64,000 nt of DNA from Cryobacterium sp. CG_9.6 (lineage in GTDB: Bacteria; Actinomycetota; Actinomycetes; Actinomycetales; Microbacteriaceae). This document shows positions 29,095 to 37,836 of this stretch, piece after piece. Position numbers and translations under genes: made by a program. The notes under the pieces are model-generated. The model was not told where the DNA came from and ran no database searches. It was given only the letters and a program-made list of their open reading frames with translations. The stretch lies in assembly GCF_029893365.1 (NCBI RefSeq), contig NZ_JARXUZ010000001.1:2294001-2358000 (forward strand), in the 5' to 3' direction. Numbering within the stretch: position 1 is the first letter of the stretch; the number at the start of each line of letters is the position of its first letter.

Positions 29095-30687
29095 TCAGTG
29101 CGAGTGCTCGCCCGCCAGGGTTCGGGGGCCACTCCCGGTGCGGGCTTGCACACTCGGGTCGGCCGGAGGCGTGCCCGCCGATTCACCCGGCTTCACCACA
29201 ACGAACTGCCCCATCATTCCGGCATCTTCGTGGGCCAGCAGGTGGCAGTGATACATATAGGGGAAATCGGGATCGGTGTCGGGGCCGAACTCCATGATGA
29301 GTTCATACCGCGTACCGGGCTCGAGATAAATGGTGTCTTTCCAACCTGCCAGCTCCGGCGGCGGCGACGTACGGCCGACGCGGAGCACCTGGAACTGCAC
29401 GCCGTGCACGTGAAAATTGTGCGGCATGGGCATGGTGTTCTCCACGGTCCACACCTCGGTGGCGCCCGCCTCCACGGTTTCGTCGATGCGCCCCATGTCC
29501 ATGAGCTTGTTGTTGATGTTGTAGCCGTTGAGAACAAAGGATCGTTTCTGGCTCGCGTCCGTGGCCAGGAGCGCCTCCATGGGCACCAGCGACTCCGGCT
29601 GGGTTCCCTCTGTCGCGAGCGTGTCGGCGGCTCGCAACTCCAGCACGTCGAGGGTGTCCGCCCCGGCATTCTGCTCGTTGACCGAGCTCGACAGACCCAG
29701 CTCCGGCGGCGTGGAGCGCAGGGTCACTGTTTCGCCCGCCACCATGCTGACCAGCACTTCTGCGCGTTCACCCGGCGACAAACGGATGCCGGTCATCGGT
29801 GCGGGAGCTTGCAACAGGCCCCCGTCGGTACCGATCAGGTCAAAGGAACGATCGTCGCTGAACCCGAAGTTGTAGACCCGGGAGGAGGAGGCATTGAGCA
29901 GACGGAGGCGCACCACATCCGTTGTCACGTCGAGGAACGGACCCACGGTTCCGTTCACCAGAACCTGGTCGCCGATGGGCCCGATGTAGCCGCGCACGTC
30001 GGTGACCATTTCACCGTTCTTGTCGAATCGGCGGTCCTGCACCATCACCGGGATATCGTCCACCCCATATGTGCTGGGTAGCGCCAGAGCCCGCTCGGCA
30101 TCGTCGTGCAGGATGATCATGCCCGCGAGGCCCTTTTCCACCTGATGTTCGGTCTGCCCGCTCGCATGCGGGTGATACCAGAGGGTCGAGGCCGGCTGCG
30201 TGATGGTCCAGTCGGGACTCCAGCTCGCGCCGGGGTCCACGAGCTGATGCGGGCCGCCGTCCATTCGTGCGGGAAGGTGCATTCCGTGCCAGTGCACGGT
30301 GGTAGCTTCCGGTAGGTCGTTGGTCACGTTCACCTGCACGTGCTCGCCGCGCTCCATCACGAGGGTTGGGCCGAGGTTGTTCTGGTTGTAGCCCCACGTC
30401 TCGGTCTCGACGCCGGGCGTGAACTCGGTTGTCCCGCTCTGCGCTGTGAGATCAAAGGACCGTGTTCCCTCCGCGTCCACGGTGGAGGTAGCCAGTGGTG
30501 GAATCAGCAGAGGAGTGGCGAAATCCACGCTGTCGACCGTGTTGATCACACCGGCACCCTGATCACCGGAGCAACCGGCGAGCCCGAGGGCGAGGGCCGC
30601 CAGGGCCGCAACACCCACCGTGAGGCGCGTGGCGCGGGGTCTACGCATGGTCGAGGTGTGTCGCGTGGATGAGGAGAGCACGGTCAT
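29095..30687 (-). CDS. Multicopper oxidase, lipoprotein
   Basis: Three-domain laccase/CueO-type oxidase acting outside the membrane, probably oxidising Cu(I) or phenolic compounds. A signal peptide ends in lipobox LAGC (Cys39). Copper ligands are all visible: HWHG (His132, His134), HPH (His172, His174), HNFHVHG near 428, and HCHLLAHEDAGMM with Cys481, His486 and Met491 completing the type 1 site. The C-terminal tail is His-containing (GEHSH). The start is uncertain: ATG 30687 or ATG 30648, both without a clear ribosome binding site. No copper chaperone or CopA gene is adjacent. Confidence 0.92.
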   Translation of the reverse strand: MTVLSSSTRHTSTMRRPRATRLTVGVAALAALALGLAGCSGDQGAGVINTVDSVDFATPLLIPPLATSTVDAEGTRSFDLTAQSGTTEFTPGVETETWGYNQNNLGPTLVMERGEHVQVNVTNDLPEATTVHWHGMHLPARMDGGPHQLVDPGASWSPDWTITQPASTLWYHPHASGQTEHQVEKGLAGMIILHDDAERALALPSTYGVDDIPVMVQDRRFDKNGEMVTDVRGYIGPIGDQVLVNGTVGPFLDVTTDVVRLRLLNASSSRVYNFGFSDDRSFDLIGTDGGLLQAPAPMTGIRLSPGERAEVLVSMVAGETVTLRSTPPELGLSSSVNEQNAGADTLDVLELRAADTLATEGTQPESLVPMEALLATDASQKRSFVLNGYNINNKLMDMGRIDETVEAGATEVWTVENTMPMPHNFHVHGVQFQVLRVGRTSPPPELAGWKDTIYLEPGTRYELIMEFGPDTDPDFPYMYHCHLLAHEDAGMMGQFVVVKPGESAGTPPADPSVQARTGSGPRTLAGEHSH

Positions 30688-30732
30688 GTAATCACGGGCG
30701 TTCTTGTCTTGGTCATGCTGAATGGTGCGGGG

Positions 30733-32298
30733 TTAGGAAGGGAGCTGGCCTGCCGTTGAAAGAGTGTTGTGCGTGAAGCGGCCGGCGATGAGAGTGGCGG
30801 CCACCGGCATCCGTCTCAGGTCGGACAGGGAAGCCACGAGTGGGTCGATCTCGCACACAGCCAGGTCGGCGACCTCGCCCACGGTGATGCGGTGGCGTCC
30901 TCGAGCGGATGCGGCGAGCGCGGCCTGTCTGGACACCGCCTGCTCGGGGTTCCACGGTTCACGGCCATCTTTGGTGCGTCCCACGGCAGCCGCCATGGTG
31001 ACCCAGGGGTCCAGCGGAGCGACGGGGGCGTCGGAACCGAAGGCGAGCGTGGCACCCGCAGCGAGCAGGTCGCCGAGCACAAAGGCGCGGTCGGTGCGGC
31101 CGACCCAGTACCGGTCGGTAACATCGCGATCGTCGAGGGCATGCTCGGGCTGGACGCTGGCCACAACGCCGAGTCGGGCGAACCGGGCCACGTCGGTGGG
31201 AGTGAGTAGCTGGGCGTGCTCGATGCTGCCGTGGGAGGGAAGGCCCTCGGCAGCGAGCTGTTCGAAGGCGTCGAGGGCGAGACGGTTGGCGCGGTCGCCG
31301 ATGGCGTGGACGGCCGGTCGGATGCCCGCCGTTACGGCCCGGCGCAGGCGTGTCTGCAGCTCGTGGGCCGGCACGTTCTGTACACCGTGGGAGAGCGGCT
31401 CGCTCTCCATCCCCGGATATTCATCGAAGCAGAGCGCGGTGCGGGTGTTGAGGGAGCCGTCCGTGATCACTTTGAATGGGCCCACCGTGAGCAGTCCCCC
31501 GGTGTCGGTGATTGAGTCTCCGGAACGCAGCCCGAGTTCGAGGGCACGATCGAGGTGCTCGCTATACAGCGAGAATTCCACGCGAAGCAGGTTGGCGCCG
31601 GAGCGCATGCGACGCTGCCACACGTCGAGATTCCAGGTCATCTCCATGTCGACGATCCCCACGACTCCGCGGCGGGCCGCCTGGTGAGCGGCGTCGAGGG
31701 CCCAGCCATCGAGCACGCTATCGGCAACGGTGTTGAGGCCACCCACAACCGTGAAGGCATCCGTTTCGCTCAGGAGTCCCGTGGGGTGGGCGGCAAAACC
31801 GTGCGCGGCGAGCGCGGCCGAGTTCAGCCAACAGCTGTGCAGGTCACCGCTGACCAGAACCACCGAGAACCCGGCGGAAGCCGCGTCAAGCACGTGGCGG
31901 GTGGGCGCATCGGGCCACAGGCCATCGCGAAACCCAAAGCCCACGATCACCTCACCCGGTTGGGTGTGCTGCGCCCGCGCGGCCACGAGTGCGGCTGCGT
32001 CGGTCGCACTGCCCGCTGCCGACACGTCGAGGCGACGAGTGGTCTGGGTCCACTGACTGAAGTGCACATGGTTGTCCCACAGGCCGGGAATGAGCCAGCG
32101 TCCGCCGAGGTCAACTGCGGTCTCGGCTCCATGTCCTGGCTGGCGTGGGCCGATACGACGGATGCCGCCGTCCACAATCTCCACATCGACCACGTCGTCA
32201 CCGCCCGGCAGTCGGGCATTGCGCAGCAGCAGCGAGGGGCCTGCTTGAGAGGGATCGGGCTGGTTTACGATTGGCACGTTCATGCCTGGCTGGTTCAT
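30733..32298 (-). CDS. Amidohydrolase family protein (YtcJ/NfdA-like)
   Basis: Metal-dependent hydrolase of the amidohydrolase_3 group; the substrate is unknown, with N-formyl or amide compounds typical of relatives. The 521-residue form has the HxH metal motif (DNHVHF) after the N-terminal beta sandwich, a conserved HAIGDRA segment, a SIEHAQ motif and the late FGSDAPV aspartate. The frame opens at 32316, but the ATG at 32298 overlaps the upstream glycosylase stop as ATGA, which favours it. The gene is probably cotranscribed with the Nei-type gene and rpiB. Confidence 0.87.
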   Translation of the reverse strand: MNQPGMNVPIVNQPDPSQAGPSLLLRNARLPGGDDVVDVEIVDGGIRRIGPRQPGHGAETAVDLGGRWLIPGLWDNHVHFSQWTQTTRRLDVSAAGSATDAAALVAARAQHTQPGEVIVGFGFRDGLWPDAPTRHVLDAASAGFSVVLVSGDLHSCWLNSAALAAHGFAAHPTGLLSETDAFTVVGGLNTVADSVLDGWALDAAHQAARRGVVGIVDMEMTWNLDVWQRRMRSGANLLRVEFSLYSEHLDRALELGLRSGDSITDTGGLLTVGPFKVITDGSLNTRTALCFDEYPGMESEPLSHGVQNVPAHELQTRLRRAVTAGIRPAVHAIGDRANRLALDAFEQLAAEGLPSHGSIEHAQLLTPTDVARFARLGVVASVQPEHALDDRDVTDRYWVGRTDRAFVLGDLLAAGATLAFGSDAPVAPLDPWVTMAAAVGRTKDGREPWNPEQAVSRQAALAASARGRHRITVGEVADLAVCEIDPLVASLSDLRRMPVAATLIAGRFTHNTLSTAGQLPS

Positions 32299-33305
32299 GC
32301 TTGACACTGTGGGCACCAGTACAGCTTGCGAGCGCTCATTTCTTCGATCACGATGTGAAATCCGCAGACGCGGCAGGGCAGGCCTTCACGCTTGTACACC
32401 CAGTGCCGGTCGACCCGGCGCCGCATCGCACGAGCGTAGTCGGCGCCGGTGAGGTCGTCCCTGGTCATCATCTGGCCGGTCTTCACACCAATGTGCAGGA
32501 GGTAAGCCCAATCCTGCCAAAGCGCCCGCACCGCCTCGTCGCTCAGCTCTTTGCCCGGGGTGTGCGGGTTGATACCCGCACGAAAGAGGATCTCTGCCCG
32601 GTAGACGTTGCCGATACCGCTCACCACAGACTGGTCCATGAGCAACTTGCCAATGCTGGTCGGCTTCTTGCGAACGACGCTTCGGAAGCGTTCCTCGGCC
32701 TCCGGGGTGTTTTCGAGTTCCGGGTCCGGACCGAGTCTCGCCATAGACACCGCCACCTGCGCAGCATCCAGAACTTCACAAGCAGTGGGGCCGCGCAGGT
32801 CGGCGCACACGGTATCGGTGAGCATGCGCACGCGAACCTGCCCTACCGGCTCGAGGGGGAATGTCTGCAGGTGGTTGAGTTCCTTCTCCTCCTCGGACAT
32901 GCGCATGCGGGTGCGACGCGGCGCTCCAATGCTGCTGAGGGAATTTTCTCCCGCACTGTCGAGGACCACACCCTCGAGCGTCGCGGCGTCCGCAGCAAGC
33001 TTTGTGCCGCGCTGGTTTGTCTGCCCCATGCGCCCATTGGCCGACGCGATGGTGGCATCCAGGAGCAGGTCGCCCGTGAAGTCCCACGCGCCGTACAGAC
33101 CGAGGTGGACGCGGAGCCACAGCTCGTGATCAAACTCGAGGAACATCTGCTTGCCAATGGCACGGGCATCCGTCAAGGTTCGCCCGTCCAGCACGGCGGC
33201 ACCCTCCGCAAAGCGACCCTGCGGCGACGAGAACCGCACAGTCTGGCCCAGAAAATTACGATAAAACTGTCGCGTGATGCGATGAACGGAATGACCCTCG
33301 GGCAC
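32295..33305 (-). CDS. nei: Fpg/Nei family DNA glycosylase
   Basis: Bifunctional DNA glycosylase/AP lyase that removes oxidised bases. The protein begins MPEGH, giving the catalytic Pro2 and Glu3. It has the helix-two-turn-helix region with KLLMDQSVVSGIGNVYR, and ends with the four-cysteine zinc finger CRVC...CPQC (C-x2-C-x16-C-x2-C). At 336 residues it is longer than classical Fpg and resembles the actinobacterial Nei group. It starts two bases after rpiB, an arrangement also found in mycobacteria (Rv2464c-Rv2465c from memory). Confidence 0.94.
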   Translation of the reverse strand: MPEGHSVHRITRQFYRNFLGQTVRFSSPQGRFAEGAAVLDGRTLTDARAIGKQMFLEFDHELWLRVHLGLYGAWDFTGDLLLDATIASANGRMGQTNQRGTKLAADAATLEGVVLDSAGENSLSSIGAPRRTRMRMSEEEKELNHLQTFPLEPVGQVRVRMLTDTVCADLRGPTACEVLDAAQVAVSMARLGPDPELENTPEAEERFRSVVRKKPTSIGKLLMDQSVVSGIGNVYRAEILFRAGINPHTPGKELSDEAVRALWQDWAYLLHIGVKTGQMMTRDDLTGADYARAMRRRVDRHWVYKREGLPCRVCGFHIVIEEMSARKLYWCPQCQA

Positions 33306-33307
33306 GG

Positions 33308-33796
33308 TTAGTGAACAATCTCCTTACCGGCAATGTCACCGGTGGTCTCGTACTCCCCCAGCTGAGCGATACGCCGGGCGTGGCGCTCCTCGTCGGAAAA
33401 GGGTTCGGCAATAAATGCGTCAATGAAGCCCGTGGCTTCCTCGATGGTGTGCTCGCGCGCACCGATGGAGATGACGTTGGCATCGTTGTGCTCGCGGGCA
33501 ACCTTGGCGGTACTGAGGTTCCAGACGAGGGCCGCGCGCGCACCCGTCACCTTGTTGGCGGCCATCTGCTCCCCGTTACCGGAACCACCAAAGACCACGC
33601 CCAGCGCCTCGATTCCCGCGTTACGATCGGCGACGACGGCCGCAGCCGCGTTGATACAGAAGGCAGGGTAGTCGTCGAGCGAGTCGTACGACGTGGGTCC
33701 GTGATCGATGACCTCGTGGCCGAGGCCACGCAGGTGCCGGATGAGGTGATGGCTGAGGTCGAGACCGGCGTGGTCCGTGGCGATGTGAATGCGCAT
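33308..33796 (-). CDS. rpiB: Ribose-5-phosphate isomerase B
   Basis: Interconverts ribulose 5-phosphate and ribose 5-phosphate in the pentose phosphate pathway, cytosolic. The 162-residue protein is of family length and matches the RpiB fold: N-terminal RIHIATDHAG, the phosphate loop FGGSGNGEQMAANK at about 69-82, and SIGARE near 110. As in other actinobacterial RpiB the usual active-site Cys is not evident in the GGSGNG loop, and a Glu (Glu76) may serve instead. TAGACT ends six bases before the ATG, so the mRNA is probably leaderless. Confidence 0.95.
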   Translation of the reverse strand: MRIHIATDHAGLDLSHHLIRHLRGLGHEVIDHGPTSYDSLDDYPAFCINAAAAVVADRNAGIEALGVVFGGSGNGEQMAANKVTGARAALVWNLSTAKVAREHNDANVISIGAREHTIEEATGFIDAFIAEPFSDEERHARRIAQLGEYETTGDIAGKEIVH

Positions 33797-33802
33797 AGGT
33801 GC

Positions 33803-33808
33803 AGTCTA
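33803..33808 (-). promoter_or_regulatory. -10 element (TAGACT) of leaderless rpiB
   Basis: The minus-strand hexamer 33808-33803 ends six bases before the rpiB ATG at 33796. It lies directly next to the stop codon of the upstream gene. Confidence 0.5.
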
Positions 33809-34438
33809 TTAAGCGGTGGCGATCATGGTGTCCGACACGTCGAAGATGGGGTCCCGCGTGCGGCTGCGCTTCAGCTCGAAGAAGCCGTCATAACTGGCCA
33901 AGGCAACTACACCGTCCCACAGGGCGAGGGCCTGATCCCCCATGGGTGCGGGAGAGATGACGGGACCGAAGAAGGCCACGTCGTTGATGGCGATGACGGG
34001 GGTTCCCACGTCCTGGCCCACACGATTGATGCCATCGAAGTGGCTGGCACGCATTTGAGCATCAAACTCATCGCTGTCGGCGTGGGCAGCAAACTCGGCG
34101 GGCAGCCCCACGGCGGCCAGCGCCAGAGAGATGACCTCGTCGGAGTCGGTGTTGGAACCCAGGTGGATCTCGGTACCGAGAGCGTCATAGAGGGGCTTCA
34201 CGATTGCCGCTCCATGCAGCTCCTGGGCCGCCTGAACGAGGCGCGTGTAGCGCAGTGCCCGAGGCAGGAAAGCGCGATACTCATCGCTCACATCGTTGTT
34301 CTCGTTGAGGACGGCAAGACTCATCACCCTCCACTCCACGTCGAATTCGCGAAGCCTAGCGACCTCATCGACCCAACGGGAGGTCATCCAGGCCCAGGGG
34401 CAGGAGGGATCAAACCAGAACTTCACAGAATCAGACAT
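33809..34438 (-). CDS. DsbA-fold oxidoreductase, Rv2466c-like, single active-site Cys
   Basis: Thioredoxin-fold protein similar to the mycothiol-dependent reductase Rv2466c of M. tuberculosis, which sits in the same position next to rpiB. The 209-residue protein begins with FWFDPSCPWAWMTSRW: Cys13 is kept, but the second cysteine of CPWC is Ala16. The cis-Pro loop VGTPVI and the C-terminal FFELKRSRT segment are present. No signal peptide is seen, so it acts in the cytosol. Loss of the resolving cysteine suggests a monothiol mechanism with mycothiol. TAGGGT lies six bases before the ATG. Confidence 0.9.
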   Translation of the reverse strand: MSDSVKFWFDPSCPWAWMTSRWVDEVARLREFDVEWRVMSLAVLNENNDVSDEYRAFLPRALRYTRLVQAAQELHGAAIVKPLYDALGTEIHLGSNTDSDEVISLALAAVGLPAEFAAHADSDEFDAQMRASHFDGINRVGQDVGTPVIAINDVAFFGPVISPAPMGDQALALWDGVVALASYDGFFELKRSRTRDPIFDVSDTMIATA

Positions 34439-34444
34439 ATGTCC

Positions 34445-34450
34445 ACCCTA
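34445..34450 (-). promoter_or_regulatory. Possible -10 element (TAGGGT) of the DsbA-like gene
   Basis: The minus-strand hexamer 34450-34445 ends six bases before the ATG at 34438. The overlapping GGTGG could instead be a weak ribosome binding site. Confidence 0.35.
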
Positions 34451-34594
34451 GCCACGCTCCCTGAACGTCTCCGCTTGAGGTTTCTCGATTAGGGGGGCCT
34501 GTTTTTAAGCGGTAGCGTCGATGGGTTGAAAAAATCTGTCGAGTGCAGAACAGCTTCATGTCGCAAGCAATTGATCTCCACGGGAGCAATCCAA

Positions 34595-36160
34595 ATGCCC
34601 AATGACCATAGTTCGTTAGCACAAACATCCGGTTCAGCCGGTTCGAACAACCGCACAAAAAAGCCGCTGTTGAAGCGCCGGTTGAAGGTCTCCGACGTCA
34701 ACGTCGTCGACAAACCCATCATGAAACGTGCCCTGGGTGGCACCATCGTCGGAAACACCATGGAGTGGTATGACGTGGGTGTTTTCGGCTACCTCATCAC
34801 CACCATGGGTCCGGTCTTTCTGCCCGAAGCCGACACATCCGTTCAAACGCTCTTTCTGCTCGGAACCTTCGCCGCAACCTTCTTCGCCCGCCCCCTCGGT
34901 GGCGTTTTCTTTGGCTGGCTCGGTGACCGTATTGGTCGCCAGAAGGTGCTCGCCACCACTCTGATGCTCATGGCCGGCTCTACCTTTGCCGTAGGTATTC
35001 TGCCGAGCTACGCCCAGATCGGAGTGTGGGCTGCGGCCCTGCTGGTCTTCGTCAAGCTCATTCAGGGTTTCTCCACCGGTGGCGAGTACGCCGGGGCCAC
35101 GACCTTTGTCAGCGAGCACGCCCCTGACAGCCAGCGCGGGTACTTCGCCAGTTTCCTGGATATGGGCAGCTACATCGGTTTCGCGTTGGGCGCCTCCCTC
35201 GTGTCCGTGCTGCAAATCGTCCTCGGCCAGTCGGCCATGGAGGAATGGGGCTGGCGTCTGCCGTTCCTCATTGCCGGACCGCTCGGCCTTATCGCCATCT
35301 ACTTCCGGATGAAGATCGACGAGTCCCCCGCCTTCCAGGCGACACTCGACGCTCAGCACGAAGCGCAGAAGAATCCGGCGGGCGCCAACGCGGACACTCC
35401 CAAGGGCCCGCTGGCCATCTTCAAGGCGTACTGGCGCAACATCATCGTCGCCATGATTCTTGTCGCTGCCGCCAACACGGTGGGTTACGCACTCACCTCC
35501 TACATGCCCACGTATCTCACCGAAAATAAGGGCTACGACGAACTGCACGGTACGGCACTGACGATTCCAATTCTGATTGCGATGTCGCTCTGTATTCCGC
35601 TCGCCGGAAGACTCAGCGACCGCATCGGGCGCCGTCCGGTGCTGTGGATCGGCGCCGCGAGCACCGTCGTGCTCTCGACCCCGGCCTTCCTTCTGATCGG
35701 AGTCGGTGAAGTCTGGTCCACGCTGCTTGGACTCGCGCTCATCGCCTTCCCGGTGACGTTCTATGTGTCCAATCTGGCGAGCGCGCTTCCAGCGCTCTTC
35801 CCCACCGCAAGCCGCTACGGGGCCATGGGCATCTCGTACAACTTTGCGGTGGCCATCTTCGGCGGCACTACGCCGTTCATCATCGCCGCACTGATCGTGT
35901 CGACCGATAACGACATGATGCCCGCGTATTACCTCATGGGCACCTCGGTCATCGGTGGAATCGCGATCTTCTTCCTCAAGGAATCGGCCAACCGGCCGCT
36001 CCCGGGTTCGATGCCCAGCGTGAACACCGACGAAGAGGCCCATGAACTCGTCAAGGGTCAGGATGACAATCCTCTCCTCGACACCGACGAGATGCCGTTC
36101 GACGCCACCTTTGAGCCGCCGACCTCAGCAATTCCCGTCCAGGAGCCAGCCAAGGTCTGA
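34595..36160 (+). CDS. MFS transporter, metabolite:H+ symporter (ProP-like)
   Basis: Twelve-span major facilitator of the MHS family (proline/betaine, dicarboxylates, shikimate and similar solutes); substrate not predictable. The 521-residue protein has a 40-residue Lys/Arg-rich N-terminus, then GNTMEWYDVGVFGY in span 1 and the loop 2-3 motif GWLGDRIGRQK. Its FSTGGEYAGA motif is typical of MHS members, and a second GRLSDRIGRRP signature follows. The C-terminus is an acidic tail. The ATG at 34595 has GGGAG upstream; the open frame to 34526 is less likely. A hairpin follows at 36179-36212. Confidence 0.9.
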   Translation: MPNDHSSLAQTSGSAGSNNRTKKPLLKRRLKVSDVNVVDKPIMKRALGGTIVGNTMEWYDVGVFGYLITTMGPVFLPEADTSVQTLFLLGTFAATFFARPLGGVFFGWLGDRIGRQKVLATTLMLMAGSTFAVGILPSYAQIGVWAAALLVFVKLIQGFSTGGEYAGATTFVSEHAPDSQRGYFASFLDMGSYIGFALGASLVSVLQIVLGQSAMEEWGWRLPFLIAGPLGLIAIYFRMKIDESPAFQATLDAQHEAQKNPAGANADTPKGPLAIFKAYWRNIIVAMILVAAANTVGYALTSYMPTYLTENKGYDELHGTALTIPILIAMSLCIPLAGRLSDRIGRRPVLWIGAASTVVLSTPAFLLIGVGEVWSTLLGLALIAFPVTFYVSNLASALPALFPTASRYGAMGISYNFAVAIFGGTTPFIIAALIVSTDNDMMPAYYLMGTSVIGGIAIFFLKESANRPLPGSMPSVNTDEEAHELVKGQDDNPLLDTDEMPFDATFEPPTSAIPVQEPAKV

Positions 36161-36178
36161 CCAATGGAATGAGACAGC

Positions 36179-36212
36179 GGATGCCGCGAGCCCGACGGGG
36201 CCCGCGGCATCC
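36179..36212. terminator. Hairpin terminator after the MFS gene
   Basis: Arms 36179-36193 and 36198-36212 form a 15-bp stem with one mismatch and a four-base loop, 18 bases after the stop codon. There is no T-run. Confidence 0.65.
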
Positions 36213-36243
36213 ACTGTCTGTGCGGGGTCGCACCCCGCGGATG

Positions 36244-36249
36244 TAGAAT
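36244..36249 (+). promoter_or_regulatory. -10 element (TAGAAT) of leaderless SDR gene
   Basis: Five of six consensus bases, ending six bases before the ATG at 36256. No ribosome binding site is present. Confidence 0.6.
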
Positions 36250-36255
36250 TGTCTG

Positions 36256-37818
36256 ATGATCACCGAGCCTGACACCGCAGCCGATACCCTAACTGCCCCA
36301 GCAGGCTCCCCCGACATCTCTGGTGACGGTGCTATCGACAGTGCTGTCGATGACGACGCGGGCTTTGCCGGCATCGATCCCGCGGAGATGGCCACCACCC
36401 TGCGGGTTTTGGCGTCGCTGAGCAACATCGACCCGGAGGACCCGGACTTCGTCACGGTGCGTCAGGCCACCGCCAAAATGTTCAAATCGGTGAAAATAGC
36501 CCGGCGCGGAGAAAAGCGGGCGGCAATCAAAGACGCCGACCGCGAGGTGATTGCGGCGACCGCCACGGGTGCACCCACCCGCATCGACGACGAGACCCGG
36601 GGCGCTCAGCTCTCTCTCGGCACGACCGCTGCCACGGCCGGAGAGCTTCTCGTGCCCCGTGCCTGCTACATCTGCAAGCAGAAGTACACCCTCGTGGATG
36701 CCTTTTATCACCAGCTCTGCCCGAGCTGCGCGCTGATGAGCCACGCCAAGCGTGATGCCCGCACCGATCTCACCGGCAAGCGCGCCCTGCTCACCGGTGG
36801 CCGCGCCAAGATCGGCATGTACATTGCCCTGCGCCTGCTGCGTGATGGTGCCCACACCACGGTCACCACGCGTTTTCCCCGTGATGCCGTGCGTCGCTTC
36901 GCGGCCATGCCCGATGCGAGTGACTGGTTGCATCGCCTCCGCATCGTGGGGATCGATCTGCGCGACCCGGCCCAGGTGATTGCCTTGGCCGACTCGGTGG
37001 CTGCGAGCGGCCCCCTCGACATTCTGATCAACAACGCGGCGCAAACCGTGCGCCGCTCGCGCGGGTCATATTCGCCGCTCGTCGAAGCCGAGGACTCTCC
37101 CCTGCCCGACGGTCCTCTGCCCGAGATCGTCTCCTTCGGGCATACAAACGACGCGCATCCGCTGGCCCTTGCCGCATCGGTGTCGGGTCACCCCCTACTC
37201 GCCGCAGCCGCGGGCACGGGCGCGCTCACTGCCGACGATCTCACCCGACTCGCGCTGGCCCCCGGGTCATCGTCCCTCGAGCGACTTGCTGCGGGAACAG
37301 CCATCGACGCCGGCGGGCTCGTGCCCGATCTGCATGAGGTGAACAGCTGGACGGCCAACGTTCAAGACGTGGATCCGCTCGAGATGCTGGAAGTGCAGCT
37401 GTGCAACACGACCGCACCATTCTTGCTCGTGAGCCGCCTGCGTGCCTCGCTCGCGGCATCCACTGCCCGGCGCACGTACATCGTGAACGTGTCGGCGATG
37501 GAGGGCGTGTTTGGCCGGGGTTACAAGGGTCCCGGGCATCCGCACACAAATATGGCCAAGGCTGCCCTCAACATGCTCACCCGCACAAGCGCCAAGGAGA
37601 TGCTTGACGATGGCATTCTCATGACGAGCGTGGACACCGGCTGGATCACCGACGAGCGGCCGCACCCCACCAAGATTCGCCTCGCTGAGGAGGGCTTTCA
37701 CGCTCCCCTTGACCTGGTGGACGGCGCGGCGCGGGTCTACGACCCGATCGTGCGCGGCGAGGCCGGCGAAGACCTGTGCGGTGTCTTCTTGAAGGACTAC
37801 CAGCCCGGCGCCTGGTAG
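36256..37818 (+). CDS. Short-chain dehydrogenase/reductase with zinc ribbon, atypical active site
   Basis: The 520-residue protein has three parts: an acidic N-terminal region with a helical segment (about 40-100), a four-cysteine zinc-ribbon-like element (Cys137, Cys140, Cys155, Cys158), and an SDR Rossmann domain from about 173. The nucleotide loop is TGGRAKIG (180-187), followed by NNAAQT and a Ser in VNVSAMEG. Where the catalytic Tyr should stand four residues before the Lys, the sequence reads HTNMAK, that is Thr. A YKGPG segment lies just before and might supply a Tyr. Substrate and role are unknown; no operon partner is evident. The ATG start is fixed by the adjacent -10 element. Confidence 0.85.
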   Translation: MITEPDTAADTLTAPAGSPDISGDGAIDSAVDDDAGFAGIDPAEMATTLRVLASLSNIDPEDPDFVTVRQATAKMFKSVKIARRGEKRAAIKDADREVIAATATGAPTRIDDETRGAQLSLGTTAATAGELLVPRACYICKQKYTLVDAFYHQLCPSCALMSHAKRDARTDLTGKRALLTGGRAKIGMYIALRLLRDGAHTTVTTRFPRDAVRRFAAMPDASDWLHRLRIVGIDLRDPAQVIALADSVAASGPLDILINNAAQTVRRSRGSYSPLVEAEDSPLPDGPLPEIVSFGHTNDAHPLALAASVSGHPLLAAAAGTGALTADDLTRLALAPGSSSLERLAAGTAIDAGGLVPDLHEVNSWTANVQDVDPLEMLEVQLCNTTAPFLLVSRLRASLAASTARRTYIVNVSAMEGVFGRGYKGPGHPHTNMAKAALNMLTRTSAKEMLDDGILMTSVDTGWITDERPHPTKIRLAEEGFHAPLDLVDGAARVYDPIVRGEAGEDLCGVFLKDYQPGAW

Positions 37819-37836
37819 CGGCGCACCTCCACACGT

